The notes under the pieces were generated by a model. The model did no database searches, had not been told where the DNA came from, and saw only the letters and a program-made list of their open reading frames with translations. DNA of 43,720 nucleotides, taken from NCBI GenBank assembly GCA_964608845.1, contig CAZSPP010000005.1, positions 1 to 43,720 on the forward strand, given 5' to 3'. The first letter of the stretch is position 1; each line of letters begins with the position of its first letter. Source of the DNA: JAHLMP01 sp964608845 (GTDB taxonomy: Archaea; Aenigmatarchaeota; Aenigmatarchaeia; GW2011-AR5; JAHLMP01). Positions 1 to 6,865 of this stretch are shown in pieces. Both the position numbers and the translations under genes were made by a program.

Positions 1-1323
1 ACTATATTTTCTACATTCGATATCGCATTGACATGGAGCTCCTGGTTCATATACTCCACATCTTCCTCTGCAAGAACCTTGAATTGGAATTGTGGTTGTT
101 GATGATGTTGTTGTACCTTCGCACCATGGCATGTTTGGACATGCTCTACAAATATCTGGACAACAACCTTCTCTGCCAGTATACTGCCTGCATTGTAAAT
201 CGCATTGGCATGGAAGGTTTGGATTATAATCTCCACATCTTCCTGCACATGTTCCTTGGATTGTTGTTGTGGTTGTTGGGATTGTAGTTGGGATAGTTGT
301 TGTGGTTGGTCCTGTACACATTTCAACACATTTTTTGTATAATTCTTCAATAGCCCATTTACAAGCCCATGAACCAGCAAATTCACATCCCCAATTACAT
401 AAATTCCTTAAAATCGGATCTTGTATTCCAGAACAAGTATTCCTGCAAATCTCTTTTGAAGTAGAATTGCATGCCTCTAATCCTCTTCTTCTTGCTTCTT
501 CGCAAAGATCTAAACAAATATTTCCTGTAGAAATTGTTGTGGTTGTTGTAATTCCACAACTCATTAAACATCCTTCTCTTGCACTGTAAGAAGCTGATGC
601 TCTTCCACAACACCAAGGAAGATTTGTAGAGCTTGATCCACAAACACACGGTACATTATTTGGTGCTTCACAATTTTGATAAGTGCATGCATTAGTAGAA
701 CTTAAGCAAGCTCCATTAGAACATCCATTAGGACAATTGAAAGTTATCCAACCATAACCACCAGAAGCACCGCAATAATATTCTGTTAATGTATTACCAC
801 TACAATAATCTTCATATGTTTTTCCTTGGTATGTTACCCGACCTTTTATGAAATAGCTTACGCCTCCATCTGTATCAGTGCATTGAGAAGATGGAATTGT
901 TGTAGTTATATCCACACAAGCTCCATTAGAACATACATGACAATCACGAAAAACTACTCCAACTTCATTATCGGATTTGCAATAATATTCTGTTAGTTTG
1001 TTTCCATCACAACTGTCTATATATGTATTTCCTTGATAAGTTACAGTTCCTCTTACATAAAAATTTATTCCATTATCACTATCTGTGCATTTTGGTTGAG
1101 ATGTGCCACATTCAGAAGCGAATTTAACGCAACTAAAAGGACATTTATTGTCACATTCTGTTCTTGAATAGCATTGACCAACAACTCCAGGACACCATGC
1201 ACATGAAATATCTCCAGCACATGATTCACAAGTTAACTTAGAAGAACATTGAGAATAAGCATTAGAGAAAATGATCACAAAAAACAAGCAAGCAAAAACC
1301 CAAAATCTTTTCATTATTTTCAT
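1..1323 (-). CDS. Secreted Cys-rich protein with somatomedin-B-like modules (3' end beyond window)
   Basis: The frame stays open to the window edge, giving 441 residues. The chosen start ATG overlaps the upstream stop as TGATG; another in-frame ATG lies 9 bases further in. Residues 4-24 form a signal peptide. Residues 31-65 are Cys-rich and PSI-like (CESC, CAWC). Two tandem repeats follow (about 79-136 and 148-206), each with a CTD.D start, a VTYQG.TY core, LTEYYC and CSNGAC. Further Cys-rich segments lead to Thr/Pro linkers at 339-356 and 404-415. After each linker comes a module with C-x3-C, CQCD-x2-C and then CC: residues 359-392 carry all eight cysteines in somatomedin-B order, and a second copy starting at 418 is cut by the edge. 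The protein is probably exported and disulfide-rich, possibly for adhesion. Family assignment is by cysteine pattern only. It lies last in an operon with two pilin-like proteins. Confidence 0.85.
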   Translation of the reverse strand, partial: MKIMKRFWVFACLFFVIIFSNAYSQCSSKLTCESCAGDISCAWCPGVVGQCYSRTECDNKCPFSCVKFASECGTSQPKCTDSDNGINFYVRGTVTYQGNTYIDSCDGNKLTEYYCKSDNEVGVVFRDCHVCSNGACVDITTTIPSSQCTDTDGGVSYFIKGRVTYQGKTYEDYCSGNTLTEYYCGASGGYGWITFNCPNGCSNGACLSSTNACTYQNCEAPNNVPCVCGSSSTNLPWCCGRASASYSAREGCLMSCGITTTTTISTGNICLDLCEEARRRGLEACNSTSKEICRNTCSGIQDPILRNLCNWGCEFAGSWACKWAIEELYKKCVEMCTGPTTTTIPTTIPTTTTTIQGTCAGRCGDYNPNLPCQCDLQCRQYTGREGCCPDICRACPNMPWCEGTTTSSTTTIPIQGSCRGRCGVYEPGAPCQCDIECRKYS

Positions 1324-1937
1324 CACCATATTACTCCATTACATGGTCCTGTGCCATCAGGATTCATGAAGTATTTACTCCACCAATTTTCACGTTCTCC
1401 TCTTAGATTACAAGACCCATATTCTGCTCTCGCTTTTCCTTTTATTTTTTCTCTTATTTTTTGATTTAATAACTCAAAGTTGATCTGATTATTAAAGTCT
1501 CTATAAAGTGGTGCATAGTATTCACACAATATTCTTCTGCAATCTTCTATTGTTATTGTTGTATATTCGCTACAATCATATAAATGGAAACAAAATATTG
1601 CATCTTCACAAACTGGCCATGGTAATAGAAGTGGGGTTCCTTCTGTTAATTCAATCTTATCTACTTCTCCTGGTTTTCCTATTTTATTTTTCGTCCCTTC
1701 TGGCCAAAGTCTTGTAGTACAAAATTGAACGGCATAAGCTAAATTTCCTGATGTTGCAAACTCTCTACAGTAACTTTTACATTTTGTTTCAAATGTTTTT
1801 AGTTCTGTTGATTCTTTATATTTTGAAAAATCTTCTACAGCAGTCATTGATGTTAAAAATGTTCTTATAACAACAGCAGCGACTATCACAAGAATTAGCA
1901 AGCCAATAATCATTTCCAAACTCATTTGTGCTTTCAT
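1323..1937 (-). CDS. Pilin-like protein with class III signal peptide
   Basis: The N-terminus MKAQMSLE followed by a hydrophobic stretch fits the archaeal class III signal peptide (QxSxE), which is cut by a prepilin peptidase before pilus assembly. The rest is soluble with many cysteines (CKSYC, CEDAIFCF, CRRILCEY) and ends in a WW..YF.NPDGTGPC segment. The ATG at 1937 is chosen over an upstream codon because GAGGTGAAAA sits just before it. The stop overlaps the next gene as TGATG, so the two are translationally coupled. A decayed paralog of its C-terminal part lies at 24745-25212 beside the secretion ATPase, which links this protein to that pilus system. The exact function is not known. Confidence 0.85.
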   Translation of the reverse strand: MKAQMSLEMIIGLLILVIVAAVVIRTFLTSMTAVEDFSKYKESTELKTFETKCKSYCREFATSGNLAYAVQFCTTRLWPEGTKNKIGKPGEVDKIELTEGTPLLLPWPVCEDAIFCFHLYDCSEYTTITIEDCRRILCEYYAPLYRDFNNQINFELLNQKIREKIKGKARAEYGSCNLRGERENWWSKYFMNPDGTGPCNGVIW

Positions 1938-1941
1938 TTTT

Positions 1942-2988
1942 TCACCTCTCATCTATTGGTCTACATTCTTGCTCTCCTGCTTCAAAAGCAGTTGTCATTA
2001 TAAATTTTAAAGGTTCCATCCCTTTTTCTGTCGGTATATTATATTTGTAATCTGTTAATATAAAATTTATTCTTGCACTCGCAACCTGACCTTGTAGAAT
2101 AATTCCTTCTGGTTTTTTGGTTTTTGTTAAGCCTTTCAAGTTGCTTTCTTCGCTACAAATACTTTCTATTGGCTCTCTTTCACATGGAGTATTTAAACAC
2201 ACTGTTCCTTCTTCTAAGCATAAAATCTCATAAGAGCATTTCACATATCCATCAAACAAAGATTCAAACCCCTTGCATATGTCATCCAAAGAAGCTCTTA
2301 TCTTTTGTGATGTGCTTTCTGGGCCAGTACATCTTTCTCTTAATTCCTGATTAACAAGTCTCATCAAGAGATTTTTGTTTGCTGCACTATACAAATTCCA
2401 ATATATCCAATATCCTCTGTTTGGTTCTATGGTAGTTTCAATATTTCCGTAATATGATTTATAGGCAGGAGAATAAACTTCAATTTTTCCACCACCAATT
2501 GTTCCAATTTCAAAACCTTCGCATTTAGAAGAATCTTTTCCAACACATTTTTCAGCTCCAGGATCATTTGGTACAGCACATTTATATTGTTCAATTCTAA
2601 CATTCATTTGCTTTATGTTTTTATCTTCTTGAGAAACGTTTATGTAGGTATTAAAATACAAAATACTGAAATTACTTAAAGCGGAAGAAAATTCTTTTGG
2701 CGATGGTGGTTGTGGTTCACTATTACACCACCAATATGTAACTGGATAAATAGTACCTCCTTGAGCAGCAACTACAAGCATTGCAGCATGTCCAGAATAC
2801 TTTAAATTTTGAGTCAACATATTTTTTGTAAGCTCTAAGCTTGATCTTGCAATATCTTCTTTAGCACTCTGTTCAATTTGACTTAGAGAATATCCACCAT
2901 AAGACATTTGGTATACAGAATATGCCATTACGCCTATAATACCTACCAATGCAATTAGCCCAATAACAGCATAAGAAGCTCCTTTCAT
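1942..2988 (-). CDS. Membrane-anchored extracellular protein of the pilus operon
   Basis: About 348 residues. MKGASYAVIGLIALVGII forms one N-terminal membrane helix and the remainder is probably outside the cell, with scattered cysteines (WWC, CVGKDSSKC, CSYEILC, CLNTPC). The ATG at 2988 is preferred to an upstream GTG because GAGGATA precedes it. The stop falls a few bases before the ATG of the downstream class III pilin-like gene, so the two form an operon. I do not recognise a named family. The single N-terminal helix and the context suggest a minor pilin or pilus-assembly accessory protein. Confidence 0.75.
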   Translation of the reverse strand: MKGASYAVIGLIALVGIIGVMAYSVYQMSYGGYSLSQIEQSAKEDIARSSLELTKNMLTQNLKYSGHAAMLVVAAQGGTIYPVTYWWCNSEPQPPSPKEFSSALSNFSILYFNTYINVSQEDKNIKQMNVRIEQYKCAVPNDPGAEKCVGKDSSKCEGFEIGTIGGGKIEVYSPAYKSYYGNIETTIEPNRGYWIYWNLYSAANKNLLMRLVNQELRERCTGPESTSQKIRASLDDICKGFESLFDGYVKCSYEILCLEEGTVCLNTPCEREPIESICSEESNLKGLTKTKKPEGIILQGQVASARINFILTDYKYNIPTEKGMEPLKFIMTTAFEAGEQECRPIDER

Positions 2989-3076
2989 TATCCTCACATT
3001 TTTTATTTAATTAATTATTTGCTTGGTTTATTTAAATATTTTTACATTTGTTAAATATGTAGATGGTGGAATAAAA

Positions 3077-3484
3077 ATGAAGATAAGAGATGTTGTTGAA
3101 GTTATAATTGCGTTTTTTGCTGCTTATCTTTTTTATCAATTTCTCATTTTAATTAGCGGAACAACTGTTCCTGTTGTTTCTGTTGCTAGTGGTTCTATGA
3201 TACCAAAACTTTATCCTGGAGATATAGTTATAGCAATGAAGCCAGAAAATTTGAATATTGGTGATATAATAATTTATCGTGCGAATTGCTCTTATCTTCC
3301 AAATGAAGATATAATTCATAGAATAATTGGATTTGAAAATGATAAAATAATTACAAAGGGTGATAATAATTTAGTAAGAGATCCTTGCTTGGTGGAAAAA
3401 TCTCAGGTAAAAGGTAAAGTTATCTTTGCTGTCCCGCTTTTAGGTTGGCCAAAACTTATCTTACATAAATTAACTGGATTGTAA
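3077..3484 (+). CDS. Signal peptidase I, archaeal Ser-His-Asp type
   Basis: A 135-residue S26-family peptidase that removes Sec signal peptides on the outer face of the membrane. An N-terminal membrane helix (about 7-27) is followed by box B SGSMIP with catalytic Ser40, the DIIHR box with His81 in place of the bacterial Lys, and KGDNN with Asp96. This is the ER/archaeal Sec11-like arrangement. The start is the internal ATG at 3077 preceded by GGTGGAATAAAA; an upstream in-frame codon would add an implausible hydrophobic extension. It is divergent from the pilin-like operon, whose products need export. A C-terminal hydrophobic segment (VIFAVPLLGWPKLIL) may be a second membrane contact. Confidence 0.92.
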   Translation: MKIRDVVEVIIAFFAAYLFYQFLILISGTTVPVVSVASGSMIPKLYPGDIVIAMKPENLNIGDIIIYRANCSYLPNEDIIHRIIGFENDKIITKGDNNLVRDPCLVEKSQVKGKVIFAVPLLGWPKLILHKLTGL

Positions 3485-3556
3485 TTTTCAAACTAAAAAA
3501 TTTAAAAGGTTTTTTTCTTGGATATTTAATTAGAGATTCCTTTTAAGCTGAAAAGT

Positions 3557-4879
3557 ATGCTAAGGAAAATTTTTGGAAAATATTTAGAGGAGATTGAAGA
3601 ATTAAGAAAGAGATCATCTGAATTAGAAAATGAAAATATAAAGCTAAGAGAATATCAAGTATTGGCACAACAGCTAGAAGAAAGATTAAAAGAATTGGAA
3701 GGAATAACCCAAGAAATAGAAAATGAAAGAGAAAGAACTAATTATTATAAAACAAGAAGCGAACAATTAGATGCAAGAATAAAAAATCTTAGAAAAGTTA
3801 TAAGGAATTTAAGAATTAATCAAAAACAAGAGATTGAAAGCCTTAGAAAAGAGATTAAAGAATTAGAAGAAATGTTAGAAGAAGTTATTTTAGATGGAAG
3901 GGGTTTGGTTGGATATCTTCTAACTCATAACATAAAACCGATAGAAAATCCTGAAAATCCTGAATTTTCAATAATCTATCATTATGATGTTGACGGCACC
4001 ACTTCTGCTTCACTTGTTTATCAGTATCTTCGAGAAAAAGGAGAAGATAATATAGCAATTATTCCTCGGTATTTGAATACATCTTTAAAAGATTGGGAAG
4101 AATTACTAGAAACTCTTTCTAATTCCAAGCAAATATTTGTTCTTGATCTAAGCTTTAGTCCAGGCTATTTAGAAATACCTAGTAGAAATGTAACATTTAT
4201 TTCTGATAAAAAACCAAGAGCAAAAACAAAAGGCTTTGAAATTATATATGATGAAAATTCTTGCACAGCCGAAACAACATATAGATTTCTTAAAAAAGAC
4301 AAATTTAAAGGAAAGAATGCAAAAAGGATTGTAGAAATGGGAAAAATGGGTGATGGAATTTTAAGACCGGATGAAGAGGTAAAAAGATTAGGAATATCTC
4401 TCCAAATAAATCCTAAAATTTCAAGAAATGTTGTTTATGAGCTTGGAGAGAATGGAGCAATAATGGATGAAACGCTTTGGCGAACAATAGATGAGTGTGC
4501 TTCTTTATTCTCTCATATTAGAAATTATATAATGAAAAAATCTCGCATTGTTTATGAAGACCCTTCTTATATATTTGTAGAATTTCCTTCGATTAGCTTT
4601 TGCGAAAATTATATATTATCAAATTTAAGAGAAATGAAAAGAAAAAATGTAGTTGGTATTGTAAAAGATCACAGAACAACACATTTTTTAATAAAGATAA
4701 AAAGAGGTGAAACAGAAACGATAGAAAAAATAAGAGAATATTGCGAATTGAATAATTTAGATTGCTATTTTCATCACTATGCTGGACATATATATGTGCC
4801 TAGAAAATATTCTGAAAAGGTTTTAGAAGATTTGAAAAATGTAATAAAAGGTGATTTGCTTTTAGTATCCTCTAGTTAG
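3557..4879 (+). CDS. DHH-family phosphoesterase-like protein with N-terminal coiled coil
   Basis: 440 residues. Residues 8-110 are a Glu/Lys/Arg-rich coiled coil. The remainder resembles RecJ-like DHH proteins: motif I HYDVDG (142-147), motif II VLDLSF (195-200), a GDG segment after EMGKMG, and a C-terminal AGHIYVP resembling a degenerate DHHA1 Gly-His element. The place where the family has DHH reads FISDKKP (214-220), so the eponymous His pair is missing. The protein may therefore be a non-catalytic relative acting as a scaffold, as in CMG-type RecJ/GAN or Cdc45 complexes; that last point is inference. It is followed by TFS on the same strand. Confidence 0.85.
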   Translation: MLRKIFGKYLEEIEELRKRSSELENENIKLREYQVLAQQLEERLKELEGITQEIENERERTNYYKTRSEQLDARIKNLRKVIRNLRINQKQEIESLRKEIKELEEMLEEVILDGRGLVGYLLTHNIKPIENPENPEFSIIYHYDVDGTTSASLVYQYLREKGEDNIAIIPRYLNTSLKDWEELLETLSNSKQIFVLDLSFSPGYLEIPSRNVTFISDKKPRAKTKGFEIIYDENSCTAETTYRFLKKDKFKGKNAKRIVEMGKMGDGILRPDEEVKRLGISLQINPKISRNVVYELGENGAIMDETLWRTIDECASLFSHIRNYIMKKSRIVYEDPSYIFVEFPSISFCENYILSNLREMKRKNVVGIVKDHRTTHFLIKIKRGETETIEKIREYCELNNLDCYFHHYAGHIYVPRKYSEKVLEDLKNVIKGDLLLVSSS

Positions 4880-4930
4880 AATATTTTCCTAAAAGAAAAA
4901 TAATTAAAATCTAACTCTTAAGCTTTAATT

Positions 4931-5242
4931 ATGAAGTTTTGTGAAAAGTGTGGTTCAGTATTATTTCCAGGAAAAAAGGGAAACAAGTATTATTTAGAAT
5001 GCAGGATGTGTGGAAAGAAAATAAAAAGTAACATAAAGAGATTCAAGTTTGAAACAATAAACAAAATGGAAAAAAAGGTTGTGATTGAAGAAAAGCTAAC
5101 TCTTCCAGTAACAATAAAATATTGTCCAAAATGTGAAAGCTCAAAAGCATATTTTTGGACTCAGCAAACAGGAATAGAGGATGAGCCACCAACACAATTT
5201 TTCAAGTGCGTTAAGTGTGGATATGTCTGGAGGGGAGAATAA
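4931..5242 (+). CDS. tfs: Transcript cleavage factor TFS (TFIIS/RPB9-like)
   Basis: 103 residues with two zinc ribbons. The N-terminal ribbon uses C4, C7, C24 and C27; the C-terminal ribbon uses C65, C68, C93 and C96. The C-terminal ribbon carries the acidic tip EDEPPT (83-88), whose Asp-Glu pair in TFIIS/TFS reaches into the RNA polymerase active site and stimulates cleavage of backtracked RNA. The full-length layout argues for an active cleavage factor rather than an inhibitory paralog. It lies 51 bases after the DHH-like gene, possibly with its own promoter, and is convergent with ftsZ. Confidence 0.95.
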   Translation: MKFCEKCGSVLFPGKKGNKYYLECRMCGKKIKSNIKRFKFETINKMEKKVVIEEKLTLPVTIKYCPKCESSKAYFWTQQTGIEDEPPTQFFKCVKCGYVWRGE

Positions 5243-5346
5243 ATATTTATAAAAAATTCTTATATCCCAAATTACCCAAAACCGTTTTCTTATATTTATC
5301 ATCATTTATTAATAAAACAGTAAGTATGCTTCAACGAACTTAAGAA

Positions 5347-5463
5347 ATGATATCTGAAAAGATAAAGAGCTTAGCTATTAGATATTTTAGTTCAGATATT
5401 CATAGCATTGATGTTTTTTGGGAGTTAAAAATAAAATTCTCTAAGTATTTGGTGGATAATTAA
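5347..5463 (+). CDS. Possible 38-residue ORF in convergent gap
   Basis: An ATG-to-TAA frame of 38 codons (starts MISEKIKSLAIRYF, ends KYLVDN) sits between the convergent tfs and ftsZ genes. An A/T-rich TATA-like stretch lies upstream, but no clear ribosome binding site is visible. Composition is protein-like (alternating charged and hydrophobic residues, one Trp). I do not recognise it. It could equally be a chance frame; the rest of 5243-5491 shows only A/T-rich sequence that may hold terminators for both genes. Confidence 0.25.
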   Translation: MISEKIKSLAIRYFSSDIHSIDVFWELKIKFSKYLVDN

Positions 5464-5491
5464 AAAAAGTAAAAAGAAAAAAATCAAAAAC

Positions 5492-6568
5492 TTATTTTAT
5501 GATTTCTATTCCTAATTGCTTTGTTAGTATATCTTGGGCAAGCTCTTCCTTTTTTCCAGATGGGCCTAAAATGTAAGGAGACTTCACTCCTGTGATTATT
5601 GTAATTACTTGTAGTTTATCTTCATATTCCGGTAATATCCTTGCTCCCCATATTACTGGTGCTTCTGGGTCTAAATGCTTTGAGACGATCTCTCCTATTG
5701 TATTTACCTCTTCAAGTTTCAGGTTATCTCCACCAACTATTTGTATTAGTGCTCCTCTTGCCCCTGAATAATCAACCTCTAACAAAGGATGATTTAATGC
5801 TTTTGTTACAGCCTCTTTTGCTCTGTTTTCGCTTGAGCTTTCTCCAACCCCTATTGCTGCTACTCCTCCACATTTCATTATTGCCTTTACATCAGCATAA
5901 TCTAAATTTACTAAAGATGGTTGAGAGATTGTTTCAGTAATTCCTTTTATCATTGTTGCTATAAAATCATCTGCCATTGCAAATGCTTCTTTCAAAGGAA
6001 GATTGCCTGCCATGGAAAGTAATCTTTGGTTTTCCATTACTATAACTGTATCGCAAACCTCTCTTAATTGAGCTAATCCCTCTTCTGCTTTTCCTATCCT
6101 TGCCCCTTCAATCTTGAAAGGTAATGTAACAGCTCCTATAACAATTGCTCCTTGCTCTTTTGCAAGTTTTGCTATTACTGGGGATGCTCCTGTTCCTGTT
6201 CCTCCACCTAAACCACAAGTAACAAAAACCATATCAACATTCTCTAAAATTGCTTTAAGCTCGCCTTTGCTTTCTTCTGCTGCTTTTTTTCCTATTAATG
6301 GATATCCTCCTGCTCCCAAACCTTTTGTAAGCTCTTTTCCTATTAGTATTTTTTCATCTGCCTTTGTAATAGCTAAATGCCTTGCATCTGTATTTATTGC
6401 AATTGTTTTTGCTCCAAGAATTCCTTTTGTTGTTAATCTTGTTATTGTATTATTACCTGCTCCTCCTACTCCTATAACCAATATTCTTGCTTGGTATGCT
6501 TCAAATTGATCTTCTTTTCTTTGAGTTGGAAGTGGTGCTTGCCATAGGCTTTCTGTCATCAATCCCAT
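5492..6568 (-). CDS. ftsZ: Cell division GTPase FtsZ
   Basis: 358 residues; polymerises at the division site. The tubulin signature GGGTGTGAS is at 121-129, the nucleotide-binding IGVGGAGNN at 32-40, and the T7 catalytic loop NLDYADV at 221-227. The C-terminus is short, with a hydrophobic/charged end as usual for archaeal FtsZ1/FtsZ2; which paralog it is cannot be told by eye. The start is supported by GAGGTGAAAAA directly before the ATG. A TATA-like element embedded in a 13-bp inverted repeat lies upstream (6594-6633). The SepF gene at 14.9 kb supplies its likely membrane anchor. Confidence 0.97.
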   Translation of the reverse strand: MGLMTESLWQAPLPTQRKEDQFEAYQARILVIGVGGAGNNTITRLTTKGILGAKTIAINTDARHLAITKADEKILIGKELTKGLGAGGYPLIGKKAAEESKGELKAILENVDMVFVTCGLGGGTGTGASPVIAKLAKEQGAIVIGAVTLPFKIEGARIGKAEEGLAQLREVCDTVIVMENQRLLSMAGNLPLKEAFAMADDFIATMIKGITETISQPSLVNLDYADVKAIMKCGGVAAIGVGESSSENRAKEAVTKALNHPLLEVDYSGARGALIQIVGGDNLKLEEVNTIGEIVSKHLDPEAPVIWGARILPEYEDKLQVITIITGVKSPYILGPSGKKEELAQDILTKQLGIEIIK

Positions 6569-6593
6569 TTTTTCACCTCTTTTTTTGAAAATA

Positions 6594-6633
6594 TGTGTTG
6601 TTGTATCGAAATAAATTTAAATACAACAACACA
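6594..6633. promoter_or_regulatory. 13-bp perfect inverted repeat in the ftsZ promoter
   Basis: TGTGTTGTTGTAT (6594-6606) is repeated as its exact reverse complement at 6621-6633, with a 14-base A/T-rich spacer. Read on the minus strand, the spacer and inner arm contain a TATA-like TATTTAAAT about 25-30 bases before a plausible transcription start. The repeat thus brackets the core promoter of ftsZ, as expected of an operator for a dimeric regulator; a 5'-UTR hairpin is less likely because most of it would lie upstream of the start site. Confidence 0.6.
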
Positions 6634-6663
6634 AATATATCTAAGAGAAATCATAATCATTCG

Positions 6664-6695
6664 AGCTTCGTTCAAGGTGCGAACTTGAGCGAGCT
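6664..6695. other. GC-rich hairpin in the ftsZ/surface-protein gap
   Basis: In the roughly 300-base gene-free stretch 6569-6865 one segment is clearly richer in G+C than its surroundings. AGCT-T-CGTTCAAG pairs with CTTGAGCG-AGCT around the loop GTGCGAA, giving about 12 base pairs with one bulged T and one G-U. GCGAAC and GCGAG recur downstream (to about 6716). This could be a small structured RNA or the remains of one. A reading frame of about 89 codons crosses it but is not convincing. Nothing else stands out in the gap apart from the ftsZ promoter. Confidence 0.4.
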
Positions 6696-6865
6696 AATTC
6701 TTGCGAGCGTGCGAACCCTTAAAGCTTCAGTTGTTAATATCTATTCCTCTATTAAAATATTTTTCTGTGATACGAAGAATATTTTTAAAAAAATATTTAG
6801 ATTTATTTCTTTTGAAGTAATGAGGTTTTCTTATATTATAATCTACGTAATGCAATATTTGTGAT

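Noticed and set aside
33..589. Forward-strand frames rich in Leu and Val opposite the Cys-rich gene
   Set aside because: They are shadows of the Thr-rich linkers and Cys-rich modules on the minus strand.
5641..6509. Forward-strand frames within ftsZ
   Set aside because: The strong FtsZ match on the minus strand explains them as shadows.
6595..6864. 89-codon frame between ftsZ and the surface gene
   Set aside because: It runs through the inverted repeat and the GC-rich hairpin, has no ribosome site and a composition unlike neighbouring proteins.
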